Origin: Actinidia chinensis
Lineage: Eukaryota; Streptophyta; Magnoliopsida; Ericales; Actinidiaceae
Assembly (NCBI GenBank): GCA_009663005.1
Contig: CM018901.1
Span: forward strand, 17,212,847-17,222,846
Direction of reading: 5' to 3'
Length of the DNA: 10,000 nucleotides
Part shown: piece after piece, positions 1 through 7,697 of the stretch
Numbering within the stretch: the stretch's first letter is position 1
Layout of the letters: each line of letters starts with the position of its first letter
The notes under the pieces: model-generated
Database searches by the model: none
What the model was told of the DNA's origin: nothing
The model's input: the letters and a program-made list of their open reading frames with translations, nothing else
Made by a program: the position numbers and the translations under genes

Positions 1-181
1 AAAAAGCTTCAGGAGAGTGCTACAGAGAGAAAGGGTCGGAACCAGTGTATAAAAACCAATCATCACATGACAAATAGCTACTGTGGAACCAAACCCTGCC
101 GATCCAATTATATGGACCAACATGTTCGAGATGGGTACAATTTAATAGCACTGAATAATTAATTCCCCTGTTGTACCAGAC

Positions 182-202
182 AGAAGAGAGAGAGAGGAGA
201 GG
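182..202. repeat. GA-rich microsatellite tract
   Basis: An uninterrupted purine stretch made mostly of GA dinucleotides. Such tracts are common in plant promoters and 5' leaders, but no gene start follows here. A complementary pyrimidine tract lies about 60 bases downstream (261-292), so the two could pair in single-stranded form. Confidence 0.7.
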
Positions 203-260
203 CCAAGTATTGGAGCCACAGCAATCTGTCTTCTGTTAGCTTTGGGGAAGATTACCGAAG

Positions 261-292
261 CCCTCTCCTCCTCCTACCTCCTCCTCCCTCCT
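261..292. repeat. CT-rich (CTC/CTCCT) tract
   Basis: A pyrimidine-only stretch, apart from one A, built of CTC and CTCCT units. It resembles pyrimidine patches of plant 5' untranslated regions, but no coding sequence is attached to it in this window. Confidence 0.65.
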
Positions 293-381
293 GTTATTAA
301 AAAGAAATGGCTGTAAATTAATCAAAAAGAGACCTTGTGGAAAGATTAGAAAGAGCGGAAAACCCAGACACGGCTATTGTC

Positions 382-431
382 AAATATTTTAACTAATTAT
401 TTTGTTTTACATAATAATTAGTTAAATATTT
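382..431. repeat. Near-perfect inverted repeat (AT-rich hairpin)
   Basis: The left arm (382-401) and right arm (413-431) are reverse complements except for one missing base, with a loop of about 11 bases. The arms consist of A and T with a few C/G positions that also pair. It may be one end of an old miniature transposon. A weaker inverted pair (460-473 with 578-591, each around a TGATCA core) follows in the same AT-rich block. Confidence 0.7.
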
Positions 432-1037
432 TTTTTAAATACTACTTTTTATTATTATTTGATCAAAATTTTATATTTTTTCAATTCGTCTTAACAAAAG
501 GGATCAAAAAATGAAATTTTTTTTTAATCAAATTTAGGGGGGAATCTATTAAAGATAAAATTTAGCTCATTTGTCGATTAAAATTTGATCATTTTTAGAT
601 TTTTATTGTCAAAATAAATTAAAAAAATATAAAATTTTAATAAAATAATAAAATAAAAATTCACTAAAGACGAAAAGAACTCAGAAAGTAAAGTAGCTAA
701 AATGAGTTAACTTACCAAAGCTTAGTTGAGTCTTACACAATAATAATAAGAAATATATGAATCATATTAATTTTGAGTGTGATATCAGTCGCACTGTAAT
801 TAAGTCCATATTATTCGTTCCTATGAATCCAAAGAAAGGAGAAACAAAAAACGAAGAGCAAAGAAAAATGGAATTTTGGAAGTCAAACTATGCAATCTAG
901 TAGTCTGTGTAAAAAAAATATTGTAAAAGCTGTTACAAAGACAAAAAAAATTGTTAATCCGTGTGATTGGAGAGAAAAGAAAAGCTTAGCTTGTGAGATG
1001 TGAAATGGTGCGATCTCTTAATTTAAAAAAAAAAAAA

Positions 1038-1170
1038 GCTTAATTATAGATACACCTCTTAAATTATAACGTTTTATCATTAACACCTCTCAATTAAAAA
1101 ATCGACCACTTACACCCCTTAACTATTAAAAATTGTCATTAACACCCTTTTCATCTCATTCCGTTAGTTA
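1038..1170 (+). repeat. Left terminal inverted repeat
   Basis: Reverse complement of the right arm at about 2292-2413. The best-matching core is 1045-1133. It contains several spaced CACC/ACACC motifs, which become GGTG in the right arm. Beyond about 1133 the match needs gaps. Confidence 0.88.
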
Positions 1171-1337
1171 AGTAGTCAAAAAATAGTCAGTTGACTGATT
1201 TTTTTTCAAAATAACCCACACTGTCCCCCCTTCCTACCCTTTTTAACCACTTATAACCGCATATTCCACACATCAACTCCAGATCTTCTCTCACAGACTA
1301 TCAAACATACCTACGCAACGGCACAATATGAAATGGT

Positions 1338-1386
1338 AAGAAAAGGATCCCATGAATCTCAAATCCAAACAAAGAAAAGGATCCCA
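1338..1386. repeat. Short direct repeat inside the transposon
   Basis: A 15-base sequence containing AAAAGGATCCCA occurs at 1338-1352 and again at 1372-1386, a period of 34 bases. It lies just inside the left arm. Its role is unknown; it may be a small tandem duplication. Confidence 0.8.
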
Positions 1387-2144
1387 ATGCCCAACCATAA
1401 CCAATCCAATTTCAGGAAGCCGCACCACTGAACCGTCCATCGCACAACCCCACGGTTAGATCGAGCTTCATTATAAATGCAGTGCATAGAGAAAAATATG
1501 GCCTTTACTAGCCATTGAAGTGAGAAACTTTAGAAAATACCAACACTAGAGAGAGAGGTTGGAGAAATGGGTCATCTGGGTTTTTTCTGTCTTTGCTTTA
1601 AAAAGGAAATACAATACAACAATTGTTCTTCATCATAATGAAAAATCCATTTTCTAGATTTCCAATGTGAAATTCCTTCACTGTAAAGACTTCTTCTTCT
1701 TTAGAGACCCCAAAATTCCCCCTTTCTGGCTTTCTAATGATCCATCCTTGGATTTTCAAGATTGTTTTTGGAAGATTTCATCTGGGTTACACTCCACAGG
1801 TACAAATCTTAAGGTTATTTATCATTTCTATCTCCTTCAACAACTTAAAATTTTGCTTCACATAGACCAAAATCCCCAAATGGGTGTTTCGAAAATCTCA
1901 CAGTTTTGCTGTTTAATTCGACAGATATGGAGAGAGAAGAGAGGAATCAGAGACTGTGTAAGCCCCCCAAACCATATTTTTTCCTATAGTGGAGTAATAA
2001 GAAAAGACTCAGATGTGTGAGAGTTAGAGACCCACAAATCTCCCATCCATTCACCGGCAAATCGCATCGGAGAAATAGACCTCTCTTCTTCAACCCACTC
2101 GCCTCACCAGGTTAAAACAAAGCAAACCCAATTTTCAGGAGAGC

Positions 2145-2275
2145 AGGAGATGAGAGAGATGAGGCAGAGAAGAGAACAAGAAAACAAAGAGTAGCGAGCA
2201 GGAGAGACGAGGGCAGAGAAGAGAGAAATGAGAACGCGTAAATGAGAGAAAGGGAGAGAAAGGGAGAGAGAACGC
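2145..2275. repeat. Purine-rich (GAGA) block inside the transposon
   Basis: The + strand is almost all A and G, with GAGAGA, GAAAGGGAGA and GAGAACGC repeats. The unit GAAAGGGAGA occurs twice in tandem near 2248-2270. The serine/leucine-rich reading frames on the opposite strand are by-products of this composition. Confidence 0.7.
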
Positions 2276-2291
2276 ATAAATTGCACAGATT

Positions 2292-2413
2292 CCGTTAACG
2301 GTGTAAGGGGTTTTGTTATTTTTAATAGTTAAGGGGTGCAAGTGATCGGTTTTTTAATTGAGGGGTGTTAGTGACAAAATGTTATAATTTAAGGAATGTA
2401 TCTATAGTAAGCC
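2292..2413 (-). repeat. Right terminal inverted repeat
   Basis: Pairs with the left arm. The core 2318-2406 differs from 1045-1133 at ten positions and all ten are transitions. The last 19 core bases on the inner side match exactly. Confidence 0.88.
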
Positions 2414-2695
2414 TTTTTGTTGGAGTCAAGTTGTAATTTTACGCTACAATTCTAATTTGTCGACTGATATCTTATCTTCAATTTCCTTTTTCTTGGAAGA
2501 AAAAACGGTTTCTTGGAATTGTGATTTTGAGATCAGGGTCTTTAATTTCCCCCGTTGTTGGTTTGTGCTTTGCTTTTGGTTGTAGTGTTACTAGAGCATG
2601 GAGTATTGAGAGGAGGAGGAACCACTGGACGAAACAAGGGTAGATGCTGTGAACTAGAGAGGGAAGAAAGGGGGCGCGTGGAATGGATTGTATCC
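2414..2695 (+). promoter_or_regulatory. Presumed former promoter/5' leader of the CDPK pseudogene
   Basis: This stretch lies between the transposon end and the CDPK start codon remnant at 2696. It has no coding content of its own. It contains T-rich and then GA-rich sequence, as is usual in plant 5' leaders. That upstream sequence and introns are both present argues that the CDPK copy arose by DNA duplication or decay in place and not from mRNA. No clear TATA box or start site could be assigned. Confidence 0.35.
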
Positions 2696-3446
2696 ATGCG
2701 GCAACACATGTGTGGATCTTTTGGGAGTGAAAGATTATCAGGGCGACCAGTCAGCCCCAAAGAACAGTCCATTTCCATACCAGCACTGTTCTACCCACTC
2801 GATCATTCTGTACCAATCACCACCCCACCCCCCCCCTAACTCTCAACAGCTCATCTCTCAAAGAATGTCCAAGGATAACACCCAACACCAGAAGACAATA
2901 ATACCAATCTCCCTCCCGCTATGAGACATGGACCGATAACCGGCTATTTATGTCTTGGGTCATAAGACTGCCAACATTCGTGATCTTTACACGCTCGGCG
3001 TAATTAGGTCCAGGGACAGTTGGTACTACTTACTGTGCACAGAGGTTCCACCGTGTTGAATATGCAGGGTAAATATATCTCCAAGAGGAAGTTGATATCC
3101 AAAGAAGATGTGGAGAATGTGAGGAAGGAAATTCAGATATGCTCAGTGGCAGGTACAAGGAATTCGTCACCATAGGGGCGCATATGAGGACTCCTTGTAT
3201 GTTCATAGTGTCATGGAAACGTTGTGGCGGAGGACAATTGTTGACCAGATCATTCGGACGGGGACGTACATTGAGAGAGAGGCTGACTGAATGACAACAA
3301 AAATTATCAATAGGCGTGTGAGGGTGCCATTACTCGGGGTTATGCATAGAGATCTAAAAGCCCGATATTTATTATTGGTTAACAGGGATGATGATTTCTC
3401 TCTCAAAGCCACCGAACTTCGGAGTTTCAGTTTTCTTCAAGGCCAG
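2696..3446 (+). pseudogene. CDPK pseudogene exon 1 remnant (N-terminal variable region, N-lobe, catalytic loop)
   Basis: Begins at an ATG (2696-2698) followed, after an apparent one-base insertion, by codons for GNTC. This is the myristoylated/palmitoylated N-terminus typical of membrane-associated CDPKs. The next matching block (GSFG) is in another frame. The glycine-rich loop and ATP-binding lysine area (about 3012-3080) has lost several single bases, and a TAA sits near the lysine. The catalytic loop HRDLK is intact (3345-3359), but the usual PEN after it reads ARY. The exon ends near 3446, where CDPK genes usually have an intron after FFKPG; the expected GT donor reads GA. Confidence 0.9.
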
Positions 3447-3870
3447 GAATAGTTGGTTTGGGAGGAAAGTAGCTTCTCTTCATTATTCTTGCACATTCAC
3501 TAAATCAATTGAAAGCATATGGATTAAGAAAATTACAATTTTCTTCTGCATTTTCCAAGTATTTAAATATCTTTTTGTTAGACGATAAACGGCAACTTGT
3601 AGGGCCTGTTGAATTTGGTTGTGATGCCTGTCAAATGGCTAACAGCAAGCATGCCCTTTTTGGTGAGGAATTGTCGTTGCTCTGGTTAAGTATTTGAGTC
3701 ACATCATGCTATCCTGAGTATTATAGAAACAATGAACTATTCATTCCTTTGAGATTTTCACGTATAGTTTCCGAACCAAAAAATGATGGACAAACTTAGG
3801 TCAGTTTTAATTTTATTTTCTTTTATAAAGACAAAATAAAAATACTCATGGTAATACCTGTTACTAAAAG
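3447..3870 (+). other. CDPK pseudogene intron 1
   Basis: Non-coding, T-rich, and located at the usual CDPK intron site between FFKPG and QVFTDVVGS. It ends in AG (3869-3870), right before the exon 2 match. The 5' splice site no longer shows GT. The short open frames at 3388-3697 are exon 1 sequence running on into this intron. Confidence 0.75.
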
Positions 3871-4013
3871 GCAGGTTTTCACTGATGTAGTTGGAAGTCC
3901 ATATTATGTTGCTCCTGAGTCCCTTTGAAGCATTGGGCCTGAAGCAGATGTCTGGGCCAGCAGAGGAGTCATACTATTATATAATGCTAAGTGGTGGCGA
4001 CCCTTTTGGGCAG
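3871..4013 (+). pseudogene. CDPK pseudogene exon 2 remnant (activation loop, APE, subdomain IX)
   Basis: Encodes QVFTDVVGSPYYVAPE from 3872, with the APE motif intact at 3911-3919. A frame-disrupting deletion and a TGA (3926-3928) follow. The sequence then continues in another frame with GPEADVW, an extra base or two, and LSGGDPFWA up to 4013. The exon is followed by an intact GT donor. Confidence 0.92.
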
Positions 4014-4111
4014 GTGAGGTTTACCTTTTATACACCAGACATGATGGAGCAGCACGAATGTTCGATTTCTGTATGTATGTGACTACAAGGTTATTCTATT
4101 TGGAATTTCAG
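4014..4111 (+). other. CDPK pseudogene intron 2
   Basis: A 98-base intron with GT at 4014-4015 and AG at 4110-4111, flanked precisely by the coding matches PFWA and ETKQGIF. Both splice sites look intact. Confidence 0.85.
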
Positions 4112-4268
4112 AAACAAAACAGGGGATATTTTTTGGGATGCAGTCTTAGAGGGGACACATTGACTTGATTCGACCCTGGCCCCTCATATCTGACAGTGCT
4201 AAGGATCTAATTTCAGCAAAGGCTGATGCTCTCGCCTTCAGATCGATTAACTGCTCATGACGTATTGT
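4112..4268 (+). pseudogene. CDPK pseudogene exon 3 remnant (C-lobe)
   Basis: Starts with TKQGIF and continues with motifs typical of CDPK subdomains X-XI: WPLISDSAKDLI at 4177-4212 and SDRLTAHD at 4238-4261, then VL and a split codon before the donor GT at 4269-4270. At least two frameshifts are needed to follow the protein, one near 4130 and one near 4215-4237. Confidence 0.92.
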
Positions 4269-4916
4269 GTATGTCTACCTTCCTCCTGATTTATCTAGCT
4301 ATATTTTGCCTCTCTAATTGGACGGATGATGGAAGAGTGGATAACTTCTGGTGATTGCCTCTCAATATTTGGATATAAAACGGGTCCAAACACGATCATT
4401 GATTGTGTAACCATGTTATGGTACTGCGTGCAAGATGCTTGACTACTACAATAATTGTGTCAAGGCCCAGGTTCGCATTTTCAGGAGCCTATTATTGACG
4501 GTGATCCTGTAGGGTAATGAAAGCGCAAGGATCAATAATTACTTTAAGTTGATACGTGGGTGACACATGTTTGGAAAATTTTGATTGAGGAATTTCGAAC
4601 AAAAAGAAGGTATTTTGCTACATTACTTTCTTCCTTTTAAACTTGTTCCATAACTCGATCAAAAGGAAAATTTTCTCTTAGAAAAAATGTTTCACTTAAT
4701 TGTATCTTATTACATTCTCTTAGGCTTTAGGATTACCGTGTTGTTTGACACCCTCTAGGCTGTTAAATTATGTTGAAAGTGTTTGGGAGGTACCTGGAAA
4801 TATTTTCTCTTGAGGGATCATTCTTATGTGGAAGCGGTATGGTGTCTTTTTTTCAACCCCTTATTGGTGGTTGATGTAATCATGATCAGAGGGAGTTATG
4901 TTTCTTAATCCTATAG
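4269..4916 (+). other. CDPK pseudogene intron 3
   Basis: About 650 bases with GT at the start and AG at 4915-4916, directly before the exon 4 match. It is long and contains no coding match on either strand. A short imperfect inverted repeat (about 4491-4540, TATTATTGA against GGATCAATAAT) lies inside it. Confidence 0.75.
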
Positions 4917-5042
4917 GTTCCATCCTGGTATGTGAAAAGGAGTTGCTCCTGATAAGAGTGGTGGCCTTTGACGAACTTAAAGCTAGTTAAGGAAAGATAT
5001 GGCTTACCTTAAAGGACACTGAGCTAAGTGACCCAAGGATGC
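4917..5042 (+). pseudogene. CDPK pseudogene exon 4 remnant with internal deletion (kinase end fused to EF-hand 1)
   Basis: 4920-4956 matches the end of the CDPK kinase domain (HPW..CE.GVAPDK, with frame changes). Immediately afterwards 4957-5042 matches the end of EF-hand 1 and the following helix (SG..FDELKA, then LKDTELSD). In CDPKs about 50 residues lie between these points: the autoinhibitory junction and the start of EF-hand 1. They are missing here. After GATGCG (5037-5042) the sequence reads GAAGAC where an intron donor would be expected, so this splice site also looks broken. Confidence 0.88.
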
Positions 5043-5597
5043 GGAAGACGATGGTTTACCAAGTATACTAGTGTATTTCTTTGTGTAGGTTTTTTAAATG
5101 GCGTGCATTGTTTTTTCCCTCTTTTGTTACTTTTTTACTTGGATGGTGCCCCCTTAGCATCGTTTTTAATTTAAATCCTGCTTACTTATTCGGGAAAAAA
5201 ATAATGCATAACCTTGCATTAGGAAGTGTGGAAACTGTAACCTTTTATTTTGATTTCTCCAATAAGATTTAAAGTTGGTACACTGACAGTAACAAGTTTG
5301 ATGATGTCGACAAGGTAGTTGAAAGATGCAACAGTGAGAACTTACTGAGAAGTATAAGTTATTCTGGTTGCAATCATTGGTTGTTTCTTGTTTTATGATA
5401 GTTTGATGCAATCATATATCTAATCAGCAATGTAATCGATAATTTCATATGGAATAAGTCCTATTTTTGTGAAAAAAGTCCTATTTATAGCCATAAATCA
5501 TGTTACATTGTTATTAATCATGACATTTTCTTTGAAATATTTATCAATACAATGCAGAACAAATCAAGAAATTTCATTCGTAAATTTATGCACTAAA
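5043..5597. other. T-rich non-coding region between CDPK remnant and copia remnant
   Basis: No convincing coding match on either strand. By position it should hold a CDPK intron and the exon for EF-hands 2-3, but no match was seen. The short open frames at 5081-5272 (+) and 5166-5411 (-) have no recognisable content. Confidence 0.6.
5456..5486. repeat. Short direct repeat
   Basis: An 11-base sequence (AAGTCCTATTT) occurs at 5456-5466 and 5476-5486, a period of 20 bases. On the - strand it lies next to a CTATAAATAG motif (about 5484-5493), which resembles a TATA box such as an LTR would carry. That reading is only a possibility. Confidence 0.6.
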
Positions 5598-5599
5598 CT

Positions 5600-6412
5600 T
5601 ACATGAAGAGAATGATAATCGAGAGGGGTACTATATGAATGCTCGTATGGATTAAGGTTACCAAGAAGGTATGGTAGAACCTGGTTAATAGTGTAAGTAG
5701 CGGTGAGAGCAGTTTCTCCAAAAAACTTCTCGGGACAGCCAAATGAAATTAGCAGGGCATGAGTAGTATCAAGCAAATGGCAGTGTTTACATTCTGCTCA
5801 CCTATTCTGTTGAGAGGTATCAGGGCAAGAACAGTGGGGAAGAGTGCCTTGTACTCGTAGAAAGGTAAGAAAGGAAGTATCATAGTATTCTTGAGCATTG
5901 TCTGAGCGAAAGACCTTGATATCATGAGAAAATTGGGTTTTGATCATCCGAACAAAGTCATAGTAGGTTTGTTGTAATTGGAATCAATTCTTTAAGAGGT
6001 AAAGCCAAGTATATTGAGAAAAATTATCTACAAATATAACAAAATACTAGGAACCTCCCGTAGTAGAAATGGGAGAAGGCCCCAAAATATCAGAATGAAT
6101 TCATTCAAAAGAAGCAGAAGAGACAGAAGTATTTTTATTAAAAGATAAAACAGGTTGTTTGGCGAGCTGACAGAATTGACAAACAAGGTGTTCATTAAGA
6201 ATAGGATCTAAGACACCTTTAGATACAAGAAAGCGTAACTGACCTAATGACACATGACCTAAATGAGAGTGCCAAATACCGAAAGTTGGTGATGAAGAAG
6301 ATGCAGAAGTGGTGGCAGCAGTAGGGATAGGAAGGTGAAGATGCACGAGCTGAAATAGTCGATAACGTCTACGGCCTATCCCAAGAGTCTGACTCGTCCG
6401 CAGATCCTGCAC
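5600..6412 (-). pseudogene. Copia pol remnant: pre-integrase zinc domain and integrase core
   Basis: A single reading frame holds the whole segment, interrupted by stops only. The pre-integrase domain shows IWHSHLGHVSLGQL and then CQFC (HHCC zinc site, about 6170-6290). The integrase core follows: IHSDILGP with the first catalytic Asp, VDNFSQYTWL, FRSDNAQEYYD with the second Asp, and AECKHCHLLD with the catalytic Glu. It ends with GCPEKFFGETALTATYTINQ and DYHSLHV. In-frame stops: 6101-6103, one in GGS*YF (about 6042), one after LLKN (about 5983) and one at NR*AE (about 5797). The D-D-E residues remain. The reading stops matching at V (5600-5602), before reverse transcriptase. Confidence 0.92.
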
Positions 6413-7057
6413 AACACAACCAATAGAGGAGAAAAGAATAGTAAGACCAAGATTAGAGCAAGTTTACGGATATAGTAGATATGGGGAAGCTACAGAGCAG
6501 AAGTGAAGACATGCCCAACATGATTAACCGTCATAGAAGATCCATTAGCAGTATAAATAACAAGAAATGAAGACTCAGAGGATTTAGAGGAGAAGATAAA
6601 TAAATTAGAGGAGAAGATACACCCAGAGTCAAAGTACCATGGGGATATACCTGAAGAGGTAGACAAGACAGTAGAGGAATTATCGGAAGCTAACAGAATT
6701 TGCTGAACAAAAGCAAGAAGATCACTAACATCGATCAGTGTAGGAGAGGCGAAAGCAGTAGAGGAAACACCAGTAGTAGCAGCAGTGGACTGAGGATGAG
6801 TATCTCGGCAGGTAGGGTTTTTGGGACAGTCAGACTTATAATGACCAAGACCTCACTGGCGACAATGCTGGCAAGCCCGAACATGACAAGTAAGCAAGCG
6901 ATGATCAATAGTATGACAGAAGGTGCACTCATTATGTCGAAAGTCCGAACTAGAGGACTAAGCACCATAGGTTGAAAAACCTCGAGAAACACCAGAGGAG
7001 CCACGACCTTTAGAACTAAGAGTAGGGGTAGTAAGAGTAGTGTCCACATGAGAAGTC
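6413..7057 (-). pseudogene. Copia gag C-terminus and protease remnant
   Basis: Downstream of a frameshift near 7057 the frame runs through a Ser/Thr/Gly-rich linker, a CCHC knuckle CTFCHTIDHRLLTC (6886-6927, CX2CX4HX4C) and a second knuckle-like motif (6826-6873, CX2CX6HX4C) interrupted by TGA at 6853-6855. A linker follows, then WYFDSGC with the aspartic protease DSG at 6622-6630. After the DSG there is an in-frame 21-base duplication, then ANGSSMTVNHVGHVF. A further shift between 6630 and 6412, with loss of a short segment near 6450, changes frame into the integrase part. A TAG also occurs near 6960, between the linker and the first knuckle. Confidence 0.88.
6584..6619. repeat. 21-bp tandem duplication in the protease region
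   Basis: TTAGAGGAGAAGATA occurs at 6584-6598 and 6605-6619, a period of 21 bases. On the - strand this is an in-frame repeat of seven residues (IFSSNLF/IFSSKSS) right after the DSGC protease motif, where copia proteases normally have a short conserved segment. Confidence 0.8.
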
Positions 7058-7697
7058 AAATCAGGCCAAGACGAGTCTCCTCATATAAGAGCTCAGAGAT
7101 AGCTTGCTTTAGTGTAGGAAGCGGAATGCGACGAAGGAGAGAGGCTCGAACCGGCTCATATGCATCATAGAACCCCATGAGAAACAGAATTAGATGTTGC
7201 TGATCTCGATAGGTGGCAAACAAAGCAGCATCAACAGCACTGACCCACGTAGGCTCGAACGGAGTCAGCTAGTCCCATATAGAATAAATCTGAGGTAAGA
7301 AGGCACTGATAGACTGTCCAAGTTCCTGTCTCTGTTGACATAAAGAAGTCAGAAGTTGATACTAACAAGCCAGATTAACAGTAGTATATCTAGTGGCCAG
7401 AAAATCCCAGATGACATGAGCAGTATCAAATCTACCAAACTATAGGCTAATTGAAGGAATAGAAGTGTTACAAATCCAAATGATAATTTGATGATTCTTA
7501 CTATCCCACTCTTCAAGCCGCTCAATGTACTCAGTAGGTGTCTCAGCAACACTCTGAATTGGTGTCTCAATATCTCTAGTGACATAACGCCAAAGTTTCC
7601 TTCCCTTGAGGAAACTAGATATCGCCTGAGACCATGGTATATAATTGGGACCTTTCAGAGTGATAACAATAGGTCTAGAAGCCTCAGATCGATCCAT
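7058..7697 (-). pseudogene. Copia gag remnant (capsid region)
   Basis: Starts at ATG 7695-7697 with MDRSEASRPIVITLKGPNY, followed by IPWSQAISSFLKGRKLWRYV, the conserved start of a plant copia gag (UBN2/retrotran_gag type). One frame runs through WDFLATRYTTVNLA, QQRQELGQSISAFLPQ and LILFLMGFYDAYEPVRASLL to EETRLGLI. In-frame stops are TAG at 7440-7442, 7362-7364 and 7269-7271. At 7056-7058 a TGA marks a one-base frameshift. Gag makes the particle shell that packages the element's RNA. Confidence 0.92.

Larger units (their letters stand above)
1..1037. other. AT-rich intergenic region, no gene recognised
   Basis: No open reading frame of useful length and no recognisable domain is seen on either strand. 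The first 300 bases are of moderate composition with a purine tract and a pyrimidine tract. From about 380 to 670 the sequence becomes very AT-rich, with several A and T runs and inverted repeats, as in old non-coding transposon debris. An A-run at about 1025-1037 ends against the inverted-repeat transposon. Confidence 0.7.
1038..2413. mobile_element. Non-autonomous DNA transposon with long terminal inverted repeats (Mutator-like)
   Basis: The two ends are long inverted repeats: 89 bases at 1045-1133 pair with 2318-2406 without a gap, at 79 of 89 positions. Weaker pairing runs on inward to CCGTTA motifs on both sides (about 1160 and 2292) and outward to a GCTTA end. Arms over 100 bases with an element of 1.4 kb fit a Mutator-like non-autonomous element; this family assignment is inference. 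No transposase is seen. The interior (about 1250-2280) holds leader-like sequence and a purine-rich block, which could be captured host sequence. No target-site duplication could be found: the left flank is an A-run and the right flank a T-run followed by unrelated sequence, so the exact ends are uncertain by several bases. Confidence 0.85.
2696..5042 (+). pseudogene. Calcium-dependent protein kinase (CDPK/CPK) pseudogene, intron-containing
   Basis: A decayed copy of a plant CDPK, a family of Ser/Thr kinases with a C-terminal calmodulin-like domain that act in calcium signalling. Landmarks occur in family order on one strand: a MGNTC-type acylation N-terminus (2696), YVLGHKTANIRDLYTLG (2949-2999), the N-lobe motif KRKLISKEDVENVRKEIQI (3083-3139), GAYEDSLYVHSVME (3177-3218), MHRDLK (3342-3359), VNRDDDFSLKA (3378-3410), NFGVSVFFK (3415-3440), GSPYYVAPE (about 3893-3919), DVW (3947-3955), WPLISDSAKDLI (4177-4212), SDRLTAHD (4238-4261) and EF-hand FDELKA (4967-4984). 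Introns are kept, so it is not a processed copy. Frameshifts lie between most motifs, and in-frame stops occur (for example TGA at 3926-3928). The DFG aspartate is changed, and the junction domain is deleted near 4956. EF-hands 2-4 do not follow before the copia insertion. It cannot encode an active kinase. The orthologue is not determined, so no symbol is given. Confidence 0.95.

Noticed and set aside
1667..2020. 117-residue open frame inside the inverted-repeat transposon
   Set aside because: No recognisable domain, a Phe/Ile-rich composition typical of chance frames in T-rich DNA, and no transposase signature.
2104..2341. Overlapping Ser/Leu-rich open frames on the - strand
   Set aside because: They are the complement of a simple GA-rich block and run into the terminal inverted repeat.
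2555..2924. Two overlapping + strand open frames (94 and 78 residues)
   Set aside because: They are leader sequence plus broken pieces of the CDPK N-terminal region in two frames; the real content is described under the pseudogene.
3388..3697. Open frames of 66 and 62 residues
   Set aside because: The first begins in CDPK exon 1 and runs into intron 1; the second is intron sequence.
4490..4545. Short inverted repeat in CDPK intron 3, considered as a miniature transposon
   Set aside because: The arms are only about 12 bases and need a gap; no target duplication or further pairing was seen.
2696..5042. A functional kinase gene
   Set aside because: Frameshifts between nearly all motifs, in-frame stops, NFG in place of DFG, a deleted junction domain and at least one broken splice donor rule out a working product, unless sequencing errors are very common.
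6700..6975. 91-residue open frame on the + strand
   Set aside because: Antisense shadow of the copia gag/protease region.
6735..7049. 104-residue hydrophobic Leu-rich open frame on the - strand
   Set aside because: It is an alternative frame over the copia linker and zinc knuckles; the CCHC motifs in the neighbouring frame show which frame is real.
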